From Caldimonas brevitalea (GTDB lineage: Bacteria; Pseudomonadota; Gammaproteobacteria; Burkholderiales; Burkholderiaceae_C), in the NCBI RefSeq assembly GCF_001017435.1, contig NZ_CP011371.1, forward strand, positions 5,518,001 through 5,582,000: a stretch of 64,000 bases of DNA, read 5' to 3'. Made by a program: the position numbers and the translations under genes. The notes beneath the pieces are model-generated. The model searched no databases and was not told the DNA's origin. It saw nothing but the letters and a program-made list of their open reading frames with translations. Positions 47,563-56,419 of this stretch are shown piece after piece; position 1 is the first letter of the stretch; each line of letters begins with the position of its first letter.

Positions 47563-49626
47563 ATGACCTTGCCCGGCTCGCTCGGGACCGCCTCGATCCG
47601 CACCCTCGCCCTCGTCGGCGCCGCGGCGTCGGGCAAGACCACCTTGCTGGAAGCGCTGCTGCACAAGTCCGGCGCCATCGGTGCACCGGGCAGCGTCGAG
47701 CGCGGCAGCACCGTCAGCGACTTCGACCCGCTCGAGCGCAAGGTGCAACACTCTTTGGCCTCCACCGTGGTGCATTTGCACCACCTCGACAGCCGGGTCC
47801 ATTTGATCGACACACCGGGCTCGCCCGACTTCCTCGGGCATTCGCTGGCGGCCCTCGAGGCCGTCGAGACGGCGGCGGTGGCGGTCAGCGCGTCGGCCGG
47901 CATCGAGATGATGACGGCGCGCATGATGGAATGGGCCGGCCGGCGCGAGCTGTGCCGCCTCATCATCGTCAACAAGATCGACGCCGAACGCACCGATTTG
48001 CCGCGACTGTTGCAGCAGTTGTCCGAGACTTTCGGCAAGGAGTGTCTGCCGTTGAACCTGCCGGCGGGGAACGGCACCCGGGTCGTCGATTGTTTTTTCA
48101 ATCCCGATGGCGAGGCCGACTTCTCGTCGGTGCAACAGGCGCATCGGGCGCTGGTCGAACAGGTGGTCGAGGTCGACGCCGAGTTCGTCGAGCGGTATCT
48201 GAACGACGGTGATGTCGATCCGCGCGAGTTGCATGCGCCGCTCGAGCAGGCGCTGCGCGAGGGCCATTTGATCCCGGTGTGTTTCGTCTCGGCGCGCAAC
48301 GGCGCCGGCATCGCGGAACTGCTCGACGTGCTGGTGAAGCTGATGCCGCACCCCGGCGAAGGCAACCCGCCGCAGTTCTTGCAAGGCGAAGGCCCCGAGG
48401 CGCAACCGCTACGCGCCGAGCCCGATCCGCAACGCCATGTGCTGGCACATGTGTTCAAGATCACGGTGGACCCGTATGTGGGCAAGATGGGCGTGTTCCG
48501 CATCTACCAGGGCACCGTCACGCGCGACAGCCTGCTCTACGTCGGCGACGGCCGCAAGCCGTTCAAGGTGGGCCATTTGTTTCTGCTGCAGGGCAAGGAC
48601 CACGTCGAGATACCGCGCGCGGGCCCGGGCGAGATCTGCGCGGTCGCCAAGGTCGACGAACTGCATTTCGACGCGGTGTTGCACGATGCCGCCGAAGACG
48701 AACACATCCACCTGAAGCCGCTCGACTTTCCGCTGCCCGTGCATGGGTTGGCCATCGAGCCACGCCGGCGGGGCGACGAGCAGCGGCTGTGGGACCTGCT
48801 CCAGAAGCTGGTCGACGAGGACCCGTGCTTGCGGGTGCAGCACGTGCCGACCACCAACGAAACCGTCGTCTACGGCCTCGGCGAGCTGCACCTGCGCAGC
48901 CTGCTCGACCGCCTGACCGAGATCTACAAATGTGACGTGAACGCCCGGCCGCCGCGCATCGCCTACCAGGAGACGATCACGGGCGCCGCCGAAGGCCACC
49001 ACCGGCACAAGAAGCAGACCGGCGGCGCGGGGCAGTTCGGGGAGGTCTATTTGCGGGTGGAGGCGCTGCCCCGCTCGAGCGGCGAGAGTTCAGGCTTCGA
49101 GTTCATCGACCAGGTCAAGGGCGGCACCATCCCGACCCAGTTCATTCCGGCGGTCGAGAAAGGCGTGCGCCAGGTGCTGGAGAGTGGCGTGATCGCCGGC
49201 TACCCGGTCAAGGACGTGCGCGTGACGGTCTACGACGGCAAGCACCACTCGGTCGATTCGAAGGAGATCGCGTTCGTGACCGCCGGTCGCAAGGCCTTCA
49301 TCGATGCGGTGCTGAAAGCCGGCCCCATCGTGCTGGAGCCCATCGTCGACGTGGAGATCACCGCGCCGGAGTCGAGCGTGGGGGACATCACGGGCGATCT
49401 CGCCGCCAAGCGGGCCCAGGTGGCCGGCACCCGCGCGCTGAGCGGCGGCGTGATGGTGGTGCTGGCGCAGGCCCCGCTGTCGGAGTTGAACGGCTACCAG
49501 TCGCGCCTGAATGCGATGACCGGGGGCCAGGGGCGCTACACCATCACCTTGTCGCATTACGACCCGGTGCCGCCAGGCGTGCAGCAGCAGCTGGTGGGGC
49601 AGTACCGCGTGAAGGACGAGGAGTAG
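47563..49626 (+). CDS. EF-G-like translation factor paralogue
   Basis: A 687-residue GTPase with all five EF-G domains. P-loop ALVGAAASGKTTLLEALL replaces the usual GHxDAGKTT; the G3 motif is LIDTPGSPDFL, with Ser87 at the position of the catalytic histidine of EF-G; IVNKID (137-140) is intact. Domain IV has KKQTGGAGQFGEVYLRVE and domain V SRLNAMTGGQGRYTITLSHY. Such EF-G2 paralogues co-exist with EF-G and some lack ribosome-stimulated GTPase activity. AGGAG 8 bases before ATG supports the start. Not in a ribosomal-protein context, so it is not the housekeeping fusA. Confidence 0.92.
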   Translation: MTLPGSLGTASIRTLALVGAAASGKTTLLEALLHKSGAIGAPGSVERGSTVSDFDPLERKVQHSLASTVVHLHHLDSRVHLIDTPGSPDFLGHSLAALEAVETAAVAVSASAGIEMMTARMMEWAGRRELCRLIIVNKIDAERTDLPRLLQQLSETFGKECLPLNLPAGNGTRVVDCFFNPDGEADFSSVQQAHRALVEQVVEVDAEFVERYLNDGDVDPRELHAPLEQALREGHLIPVCFVSARNGAGIAELLDVLVKLMPHPGEGNPPQFLQGEGPEAQPLRAEPDPQRHVLAHVFKITVDPYVGKMGVFRIYQGTVTRDSLLYVGDGRKPFKVGHLFLLQGKDHVEIPRAGPGEICAVAKVDELHFDAVLHDAAEDEHIHLKPLDFPLPVHGLAIEPRRRGDEQRLWDLLQKLVDEDPCLRVQHVPTTNETVVYGLGELHLRSLLDRLTEIYKCDVNARPPRIAYQETITGAAEGHHRHKKQTGGAGQFGEVYLRVEALPRSSGESSGFEFIDQVKGGTIPTQFIPAVEKGVRQVLESGVIAGYPVKDVRVTVYDGKHHSVDSKEIAFVTAGRKAFIDAVLKAGPIVLEPIVDVEITAPESSVGDITGDLAAKRAQVAGTRALSGGVMVVLAQAPLSELNGYQSRLNAMTGGQGRYTITLSHYDPVPPGVQQQLVGQYRVKDEE

Positions 49627-49706
49627 GGGGACCGGCGAGGCGGCGAAGGAGACCGCCTCACCGATCGACGGCAGCGCGCCATCGCGAGCCGCCGTTCATC
49701 AACCGC

Positions 49707-50303
49707 TCAGACGCTTTTGCGGCTGCGGCGGCGGGCCATGGCGCCCACGCCAGCCAGGCCGGCCAGCATCAGCGCATAGGTTTCGGGCTCGGGCACCGGC
49801 GTCGTGACCTTGATCGACGTGTAGTCGCCCAGGCCCGACACGCCCTGGAAGTGCAGCAGCATCGTGCCGTCGAACGACGCCACGTTCAGGCCGTCGCCCG
49901 AGATCTTCCAGACGGCCGCATCACCGGCCAGGAAGCGGTCCGAGCCGGGCTTGTTGCTGACCGGCAGCGCCGCTTCCCAGGTGAAGTCGTAGGACGCGTT
50001 GACATGCGCGCCATAGGTCGGGGCGGTGCGGAACGTATTGCCGGAGACGGCGGTGGCGTCGCCGGTCGGACCATTGAATTCGATGCGGCTCAGGAAACTG
50101 CCGTCACCGAGGGTGCCGAACGAGCCTTGCAAGGTGAACTGCACGCCGCCCGCAACGTCTTCGAGCGTCAAGGTCGCCAGCGGCGCCGAGACTTGCTCGC
50201 CGGAGATCAGCTGCGTGAAGCTGTAGGTCTGGGTGGCAGCGTGGCCGGCGCTGGCGGCGCCGAGTGCCAGGGCCGCGACGGCAGCATAAAGGGGTGCCTT
50301 CAC
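49707..50303 (-). CDS. PEP-CTERM sorting domain protein
   Basis: A 198-residue exported protein. An N-terminal signal peptide (LYAAVAALALGAASAGHAA) is followed by a beta-rich domain of unknown function and the C-terminal sorting signal VPEPETYALMLAGLAGVGAM plus an Arg-rich tail, recognised by exosortase in exopolysaccharide-making bacteria. AGGAGG at 50309-50314 is 5 bases before a GTG at 50303, so the start is GTG rather than a distant ATG. The exosortase gene is not in the window. Confidence 0.92.
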   Translation of the reverse strand: MKAPLYAAVAALALGAASAGHAATQTYSFTQLISGEQVSAPLATLTLEDVAGGVQFTLQGSFGTLGDGSFLSRIEFNGPTGDATAVSGNTFRTAPTYGAHVNASYDFTWEAALPVSNKPGSDRFLAGDAAVWKISGDGLNVASFDGTMLLHFQGVSGLGDYTSIKVTTPVPEPETYALMLAGLAGVGAMARRRSRKSV

Positions 50304-50308
50304 TGGGT

Positions 50309-50314
50309 CCTCCT
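50309..50314 (-). promoter_or_regulatory. Ribosome binding site selecting the GTG start of the PEP-CTERM protein
   Basis: Perfect AGGAGG on the minus strand, 5 bases from GTG at 50303, which directly precedes the signal peptide. Confidence 0.75.
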
Positions 50315-50456
50315 GAGGGGTTATGGGATTGTGTCCCAGATGTTCGAACATCATGGGGAAGATTGCCATGACAAGTTCGTAAGCAGGCGTCGCGAACCGC
50401 AACAGGGCGGCGACCCTTTGGGGCGGTGGCCCAAGGCACAAGCGGGCGGCGGTGTT

Positions 50457-51587
50457 TCAGCCCGCCCCACCCCCTCGAATGCGGTGGTGGGCGTCCAGTT
50501 GCGGCACTGCAACAGGGGACGGGCCCGACGGGGCCTGCTCGCGCCGCACCTCGCCGTCCAGCTCGGCGCGCATGCGGGGCAGGAATTGCGGGTATTCGCG
50601 CCGCATGAAGTCCACCAGCGCCTCGCGCACCGCGCAGCGCAGGTCCCAGTTCTCGCCCGAGGACCGCGACGTGACCAACACACGCAGTTGCACGGCCTGC
50701 GGCGTGACGTCGGTGACCTGCAGCAGGCACAGCCGCCCGTCCCACTGCGGCGCGGCCTTGCAGGCACGCAAGGCCTCGGCCCGCAGCGGCTCGAGCGGCA
50801 TGCCGTAATCGACCCACAGGAACACGGTGCCGGTGATCTGCGCGTTGGTGCGGGTCCAGTTCTCGAACGGGTTTTCGATCAGCCACTGCAACGGGATGAT
50901 GAGGCGCCGCTCGTCCCAGATCTTGAGCACGACGTAGGCGCCGGTGATTTCCTCCACCCGGCCCCACTCGCCGCGCACCACCAGCACATCGTCGATGCGG
51001 ATCGGTTGTGACAGGGCGATCTGCAGCCCGGCGATCAGGTTGCCGAACACCGAACGGGCCGCGATGCCGGCCACCACCCCGACCACCCCGGCCGACGCCA
51101 GCAAGCTGGCGCCGACCTGGCGCGCGCCGGGAAAGGTCATCAGGATCAAGGCCAGGCCGAACAGCAGGATCAGGAACTGGGCAGTGCGGGCCAGCACGCG
51201 GGCCTGTGTGTGGACACGGCGCGCCTGCAGGTTGTTGTCGATCTCGACCGGGTAGTACTTCAGGAAGCCGTTGGCGAGACCGCGGATGGCCCGCATGCCC
51301 AGCCAGGTGATGCAGGCCAGCAGCACCACCGCGTTCACATGTCGTACCGCGCCAAGCCGGGGCAAGGCTTCGCTGGCCGCGTGCCACACCACCTGCAGCG
51401 CCGCCAACGGCAGCACGAACTGCGCGGGCCGGTCACTGGCACGCGCCACGGCGTCGAGCACCGTCGTGTGCCGCGTGATGCGCAACACCAGAAAACGTCC
51501 GACGCGGTGCACGACCAGGGCGAGCACCAGCGCCACGAGAGCCGCCCAGCCGGTGTGGAGCCAGGGCGCGAGGAGTTCCAGGGTCAT
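50457..51587 (-). CDS. MscS-family mechanosensitive channel protein
   Basis: A 376-residue inner-membrane protein with about four N-terminal helices, a pore helix rich in Gly/Ala (GASLLASAGVVGVVAGIAAR followed by SVFGNLIAGLQIALSQPI) and a cytosolic beta domain (DDVLVVRGEWGRVEEITGAY and LKIWDERRLIIPLQWLIENP). These are hallmarks of small-conductance mechanosensitive channels protecting against osmotic downshock. The C-terminus is unconserved. A TTG at 51605 is an alternative start; neither has a clear ribosome site. Confidence 0.9.
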   Translation of the reverse strand: MTLELLAPWLHTGWAALVALVLALVVHRVGRFLVLRITRHTTVLDAVARASDRPAQFVLPLAALQVVWHAASEALPRLGAVRHVNAVVLLACITWLGMRAIRGLANGFLKYYPVEIDNNLQARRVHTQARVLARTAQFLILLFGLALILMTFPGARQVGASLLASAGVVGVVAGIAARSVFGNLIAGLQIALSQPIRIDDVLVVRGEWGRVEEITGAYVVLKIWDERRLIIPLQWLIENPFENWTRTNAQITGTVFLWVDYGMPLEPLRAEALRACKAAPQWDGRLCLLQVTDVTPQAVQLRVLVTSRSSGENWDLRCAVREALVDFMRREYPQFLPRMRAELDGEVRREQAPSGPSPVAVPQLDAHHRIRGGGAG

Positions 51588-51827
51588 CGGGAAGGGGTCA
51601 GTCAAACGAGGCGTCTGCGTTGCAAGAGCCGGGCCACGGCAGGGGAGCGTCGCTGGCGCGCTCGACCCGCGTGGCGCGCGCCCGCCTTGGCACGCCCCCA
51701 GGCGCCGTGGACCCCGAAAGCGGCCGAGGCTAGCAGAGCCGAATGACGCGATCTTTATCCAGCCGAAACAATTGCGTCGGGACCGGCCGCTGGCGCCGCC
51801 GTGCGCCGGCCTGCCCCCTTGCGAGCC

Positions 51828-52391
51828 TCACACAGCCCCCGGCCGCGACAGCATGGTGATGGCCGTCTCGACCACGAGGTCCAGCACGATGCCGCACACC
51901 ACCACCACGGCCGTGTAACCGCCCGCCTTCTGCTGCGGCACCTTCATCAACACCGGCAGGCCGTTGTAGAGCAGCCAGACCGACCACAGCGCGCCGAGCA
52001 GGCTCAACACCCCGAGCGAGGGCAACAACATGAACACGCCGGTGACCATGGCCGGCGTCAGGCTGTAGGCCGCGACCTTGAAGGCCTGCAGCGGGTGCCG
52101 GCGGCCGCCGAAGGCGGGGGCGAACGCATCCACCAGCAGGCCCAGGCCGAACACCATCGCGAGCCACAGCACGTAGCCGACAGCGATGCGCAGCAGTGCG
52201 CCGAGCAGCGTCATGTGGGCGGTTTGACCCAGGATCGCGAGGCCGATGAAGCCGGCAACGGCGGGAATCGCCGCGAGGATCGCGACGTACTGCAGGTAGA
52301 GCGTGGCGATGCTGTGCCGCTCGGCTGCGATCACCGGCCATTCGGCGCGGGGCGAGAGCAGGATGTCGCGCACCCGCTGGACGATGTTCAT
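51828..52391 (-). CDS. YIP1-family membrane protein
   Basis: A 187-residue integral membrane protein with five hydrophobic segments of the Yip1 family: MNIVQRVRDILLSPRAEWPV is the characteristic N-terminus, followed by YLQYVAILAAIPAVAGFIGL and AYSLTPAMVTGVFMLLPSLG. AGGAG is 7 bases before the ATG. Function of bacterial members is unknown. It diverges from the ABC transporter operon. Confidence 0.9.
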   Translation of the reverse strand: MNIVQRVRDILLSPRAEWPVIAAERHSIATLYLQYVAILAAIPAVAGFIGLAILGQTAHMTLLGALLRIAVGYVLWLAMVFGLGLLVDAFAPAFGGRRHPLQAFKVAAYSLTPAMVTGVFMLLPSLGVLSLLGALWSVWLLYNGLPVLMKVPQQKAGGYTAVVVVCGIVLDLVVETAITMLSRPGAV

Positions 52392-52602
52392 CGGCGTCTC
52401 CTGGTTACGCCCGGCAGCACCGGGCGGCGCCCATGCTACCCACCGCCGGTCCTCACCCCTCCCTGAGGTCGGGGACCGGTCCTGCCATGTCCCGACTTTC
52501 AGGGACGCCGCTGGCCGCCCCCCGGTAACGGCTTCGTGCTCCCGGCGACCCGATTCGCCGCGACAATCGGGCCCCAGCCAGCCTGCCGACAAGGACCCGA
52601 CG

Positions 52603-53358
52603 TTGTCGCCTCCCCTGATCGAAGCCCGTCACCTCGACAAACGTTTTGCCACCGGGACCCTCGCGGTGCGCGACCTGAACCTGCACGTCGAGGCCGGTGA
52701 GTTCGTCTCGCTGCTCGGCCCCTCGGGCTGCGGCAAAAGCACTGTGCTGCGGCTGGTGGCGGGGCTGGAGCAGCCGAGCCGCGGCCGCTTGCGGCTGCCC
52801 AAGGCGGAGGCGGCGGTGGGCTATGTGTTCCAGGAGCCGACCCTGATGCCGTGGGCCAGCGTGTTCGACAACGTCTGGCTGCCCTTGCGCATCGCCGGCT
52901 GCACCCGGGAGCGGGCGCGCGATCGTATCGACACGCTGCTGCAATCGGTGGGCTTGCAAGGTTTTGCGCACGCCTTTCCGGCCGAGCTGTCGGGCGGCAT
53001 GAAGATGCGTGCGTCCATCGCACGCGCCCTGGTACGCCAGCCCGTCCTGCTGCTGATGGACGAGCCCTTCGCGGCACTCGACGAGATCACACGCCAGAAG
53101 CTCAACGACGACCTACTGGCGTGGTGGCGCACCGGCGGCTTCACCAGCCTGTTCGTCACGCACAGCGTGTTCGAAGCGGTCTACCTGAGCCAGCGCGTGT
53201 TGGTGATGAGCCACCGCCCCGGGCACATCGTCGAAGAAGTGCATGTCGAGCAGCCCTACCCGCGCCACAGTGCCTGGCGCACCTCCAGCGACTACGTGCA
53301 GACCTGCGCGCGCGTGTCGCAGGCGCTGGAGCGTGCGCAGACCGAGGTGGCGCGGTGA
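52603..53358 (+). CDS. ABC transporter ATP-binding protein (nitrate/sulfonate/taurine-type)
   Basis: A 251-residue ATPase. Walker A is LLGPSGCGKSTVLRL, the signature is LSGGMKMRASIARAL, Walker B is LLLMDEPFAALDE and the switch His is in FVTHSVFEAVY. It belongs to the SsuB/TauB/ThiZ group and energises uptake with the following permease and binding protein. No ATG is near; TTG at 52603 preceded by AAGGA 8 bases upstream is the best start. Its TGA overlaps the first GTG of junction repeat copy C. Confidence 0.9.
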   Translation: MSPPLIEARHLDKRFATGTLAVRDLNLHVEAGEFVSLLGPSGCGKSTVLRLVAGLEQPSRGRLRLPKAEAAVGYVFQEPTLMPWASVFDNVWLPLRIAGCTRERARDRIDTLLQSVGLQGFAHAFPAELSGGMKMRASIARALVRQPVLLLMDEPFAALDEITRQKLNDDLLAWWRTGGFTSLFVTHSVFEAVYLSQRVLVMSHRPGHIVEEVHVEQPYPRHSAWRTSSDYVQTCARVSQALERAQTEVAR

Positions 53359-53420
53359 GCGCCGCACGGCCGCCCGAAGGCGCTCGCGCCGCAGTGCGAC
53401 AGCACGGAGATGACCGAGTG
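53355..53420 (+). repeat. Junction repeat, copy C
   Basis: Begins with GTGA overlapping the stop of the ATPase gene and runs to the next GTG at 53418. It aligns with copy B over its length with few changes but has one extra base after GTGCG, so the reading frame runs on into the permease frame and no internal stop is met. The GGAG before the terminal GTG is kept (53406-53409). Confidence 0.75.
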
Positions 53421-53477
53421 AGCCCCGCGCGGCCGCCCGAAGCCGCCGCGGCGCGGCAGCACGGACGTGACCCGGTG
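53418..53477 (+). repeat. Junction repeat, degenerate copy D in tandem with copy C
   Basis: Starts GTGAGC followed by CCCGCGCGGCCGCCCGAAG like the other copies, loses six to seven bases in the middle, and ends at a GTG (53475-53477) that is the probable permease start. The ribosome site is degraded to GGACG. Confidence 0.6.
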
Positions 53478-54323
53478 TCGCGACGCAAGGTCAGACCCCC
53501 GTCGCGCAGCGTGCCGTCCTCACCCGCCACGCCCAGCGCCGGATGGCGCCGGCTGCTGGCGCGGCACGACCTGTGGGTGCCCGCGTTGGCGCTCATCGTC
53601 GCCACGCTGCTGTGGGAAGGGCTGGTGCGCTGGGCCGAGATCCCGCACTACATCCTGCCCGCCCCCACCCAGGTGCTGGCCAGCCTTTGGGCCGATGCGG
53701 GCTCGCTGGCCACGGCCTGGTGGTTCACGATCAAGATCACCTTCGGTGCGCTGCTGCTGGCCGCACTCGGCGGGGCGCTGCTGGCGGCGCTGTTCGCCAG
53801 CTCGCGCTGGATCGAGATGGCGCTGTTTCCGTTTGCCATCGTGCTGCAGGTGACCCCCATCGTCGCGATCGCGCCGCTCATCATCATCTATGTCGACAGC
53901 ACCACCGCCGCGTTGTTGCTGTGCACCTGGATCGTCGCGTTCTTCCCGATCCTGTCGAACACCGTCATCGGCCTGCGCTCGGCCGACCCGAATCTGCGCG
54001 ATTTGTTCACCCTCTACCGTGCCAGCCGCTGGCAGCGTTTGCGTTGGCTGCTGCTGCCGTCGGCCCTGCCCTATTTCGTCGCCGGACTCAAAATCGCTGG
54101 CGGGCTGAGCCTGATCGGCGCCGTGGTGGCAGAGTTCACAGCCGGCGCCGCCGGGCGCGAGACCGGCCTGGCCTCGCGCATCCAGGAGGCCAGCTTTCGC
54201 ACCGACACGCCCAAGCTGTATGCCGCGCTGCTGCTGACCTCGCTGACCGGCATTGCGATCTTTTGGCTGTTCAATGCGCTGGCGCGCTGGTGCCTCGGAC
54301 GCTGGCACGCCTCCGAGCGCTGA
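53475..54323 (+). CDS. ABC transporter permease (SsuC/TauC-type)
   Basis: A 282-residue inner-membrane permease with about six helices: LWVPALALIVATLLWEGLVR, TIKITFGALLLAALGGALLA, IVLQVTPIVAIAPLIIIYVD. The BPD_transp_1 EAA-type loop lies near LYRASRWQRLRWLLLPSALP. The start is uncertain: GTG at 53475 by the layout of the junction repeat, GTG at 53418 by ribosome site, or fusion to copy C from 53355. A binding-protein gene follows 46 bases downstream. Confidence 0.85.
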   Translation: MSRRKVRPPSRSVPSSPATPSAGWRRLLARHDLWVPALALIVATLLWEGLVRWAEIPHYILPAPTQVLASLWADAGSLATAWWFTIKITFGALLLAALGGALLAALFASSRWIEMALFPFAIVLQVTPIVAIAPLIIIYVDSTTAALLLCTWIVAFFPILSNTVIGLRSADPNLRDLFTLYRASRWQRLRWLLLPSALPYFVAGLKIAGGLSLIGAVVAEFTAGAAGRETGLASRIQEASFRTDTPKLYAALLLTSLTGIAIFWLFNALARWCLGRWHASER

Positions 54324-54369
54324 CGTACACCGCACGCCTGCTGCCTCTCACCGACCCGGAGTTGTTGCC

Positions 54370-55398
54370 ATGCCCCTCGTTCTGCGTCCCGCCCCCTGGA
54401 TGGTTGCCTGTCTCGGCCTTGCCGCTGCCGGTGTGGCGGCAGCCCAAGACAAGGTGACCTTCGCGACCAACTGGAAAGCGCAGGCCGCGCACGGCGGCTT
54501 CTACCAGGCCCTGGTCGACGGCACCTACAAGCAGTACGGCCTCGACGTGACGCTGCAGCAAGGCGGCCCGCAGGTGAACAACCGGCCCCTGCTGCCAGCC
54601 GGCAAGATCGACTTTCTGATGACCGGCAACCTGCTGCACACCTTCGACAACGTCAAGAACGGCCTGCCCACGGTGGTGGTGGCCTCGATGTTCCAGAAGG
54701 ACCCGCAGGCCCTGGTGGCCCACCCGGGCCAGGGCTACGAAACGTTTGCCGACCTGAAGAAGGCGCCGGTGGCCTTGATCGCCAAAGATGCGCAGTACAC
54801 CTGGTGGCAGTGGCTGAAGGCCGAGCACGGCTTTCGTGACGAGCAGCTGAAGCCGTACAACTACAACCTCGGGCCCTTCCTGGCCAACAAGAAGGCGATC
54901 CAGCAAGGCTATTCGGTGGCGGAGCCGATCTACGTCGAGCAGCAGGGACGCTTCAAGCCGGTGGTGCACCTGTTGGCCGACCACGGGTACTCGACCTATT
55001 CCACCGTCATCGAGGCGCGCACCGAGATGGTCCGCCAGCAGCCGCAGCTGGTGCAGCGGTTCGTCGATGCCTCCATCGTCGGCTGGTACCGCTACCTCTA
55101 CGGCGACCGCAAGGCGGCCCACGCCGCGATGCGGCGCGACAACCCCGACATGAGCGAAGAAGAGCTGGAAGCGTCGGTGGCGTTGCTGAAGCAGCAGGGC
55201 ATCGTGGATTCGGGCGAGGCGCTGACGCTGGGCATCGGCGCGACGAACATGGCGCGCGTGCGCGGTTTCTATGAGCAGATGGTCAAGGCCGGCCTCTACA
55301 AGCCCGGCGAAGTCGACCTGAGCAAGGTCGCGACGACGCAGTTCGTCAACAAAAAGGTCGGGCTGGACGTGAAGCGGCGCCTGACGGGCAAACCGTGA
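54370..55398 (+). CDS. ABC transporter substrate-binding protein (NMT1/ThiY-like)
   Basis: A 342-residue periplasmic protein. Signal peptide APWMVACLGLAAAGVAAAQ is cleaved near AAAQD. The mature part follows the NMT1/SsuA fold with VTFATNWKAQAAHGGFYQAL, LLPAGKIDFLMTGNLLHTFD and GYSVAEPIYVEQQGRFKPVV. Members bind pyrimidines, sulfonates, nitrate or taurine; NWKAQAAHGGFYQA resembles the thiamine-precursor and pyrimidine binders, but the ligand is not determinable. Encoded directly after its permease. Confidence 0.87.
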   Translation: MPLVLRPAPWMVACLGLAAAGVAAAQDKVTFATNWKAQAAHGGFYQALVDGTYKQYGLDVTLQQGGPQVNNRPLLPAGKIDFLMTGNLLHTFDNVKNGLPTVVVASMFQKDPQALVAHPGQGYETFADLKKAPVALIAKDAQYTWWQWLKAEHGFRDEQLKPYNYNLGPFLANKKAIQQGYSVAEPIYVEQQGRFKPVVHLLADHGYSTYSTVIEARTEMVRQQPQLVQRFVDASIVGWYRYLYGDRKAAHAAMRRDNPDMSEEELEASVALLKQQGIVDSGEALTLGIGATNMARVRGFYEQMVKAGLYKPGEVDLSKVATTQFVNKKVGLDVKRRLTGKP

Positions 55399-55488
55399 GC
55401 ACCTCGCCGCGCCGGCCGCCGGCGGGCTGCCTGCTGGTGTTTACCCCCATCCAGTGCGCCGCGGTGGCGGCCGATAGTCCGTTTACCC

Positions 55489-56331
55489 ATGGGCTCTCGA
55501 CCGGTTGACATGCTGCTGCGCGCCCTGCCCGACCTTGCCGCCTGGACGGCCTACTTCCGCGACGCGGAAATCCCGGTGCTGCCATCGACGGTGAGCACGC
55601 TGGAGGCTTTGCGGGCGGCCGAAGACCAGGTCGACGCGCACACGCTCGCCCCCCTGCTCGGCGGCGACCCGCTGATGTCGCTGAAGCTGCTGATCCACGC
55701 TGCCCGGGCGCGCCCGGCGCACTTCAGCGGCAGCACCGAGACGGTGACGGCGGCGCTGGTGTTCCTCGGCATTTCGCCGTTCTTCCGCGCCTTCGACACG
55801 CTGGTGTCGACCGAGGCGCTGCTGCACGAGCACCCGGACGCCCTGGAAGGCCTCGCCGGGGTGCTGCGCCGGGCCGGGCGCGCCGCCACCTTCTCGCTGG
55901 GATTCGCGGTGCACCGCATGGACACCGACGCACCGGTGCTGCACGAAGCCGCGCTGATCCACGATTTCGCCGAACTGCTGCTGTGGTGCCATGCGCCGGC
56001 GCTCGCCGCGCAGATCCGCGCCTTGCAGCGACAAGACCCGAGCTTGCGCTCGGCCGCGGCGCAACGTCAGGTGTTGAACGTGACGCTGTGCGAGCTGGAG
56101 CAGTCGCTGATGCGGGCCTGGCGGCTGCCGGAGATCCTGATCCGGGTCACCGACGACGCCCATGCCGACCAGCCGCAGGTGCGCAACGTGATGCTGGCGA
56201 TCCGACTGGCACGCCATACGGAACAGGGCTGGGACAACCCCGCGGTGCCCGACGACATCGCCCACATTGCGGCGCTGCTGCACATGTCGGAAGCGGCGGC
56301 GTGGGAGCTGGTGCGGGAGTTGGACGCCTGA
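55489..56331 (+). CDS. HDOD-domain protein
   Basis: A 280-residue cytosolic protein with an HDOD domain: LPSTVSTLEALRAAEDQVDA, LAPLLGGDPLMSLKLLIHAA and ALIHDFAELLLWCHAPAL. Such domains relate to HD phosphohydrolases but often lack catalysis and act in signalling. No other domain follows, apart from a helical C-terminus (IAALLHMSEAAAWELVRELD). No good ribosome site; an in-frame ATG at 55510 is possible. Its partner is unknown. Confidence 0.85.
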   Translation: MGSRPVDMLLRALPDLAAWTAYFRDAEIPVLPSTVSTLEALRAAEDQVDAHTLAPLLGGDPLMSLKLLIHAARARPAHFSGSTETVTAALVFLGISPFFRAFDTLVSTEALLHEHPDALEGLAGVLRRAGRAATFSLGFAVHRMDTDAPVLHEAALIHDFAELLLWCHAPALAAQIRALQRQDPSLRSAAAQRQVLNVTLCELEQSLMRAWRLPEILIRVTDDAHADQPQVRNVMLAIRLARHTEQGWDNPAVPDDIAHIAALLHMSEAAAWELVRELDA

Positions 56332-56419
56332 CCCGGCAGGCGTCCACCGCGCCGCCTCGGCGCGGTTTGGGCGCCCGCGGCGTGAGGGCGAGCGCCTTCA
56401 CGCCGCGGGACGCGAGCCG

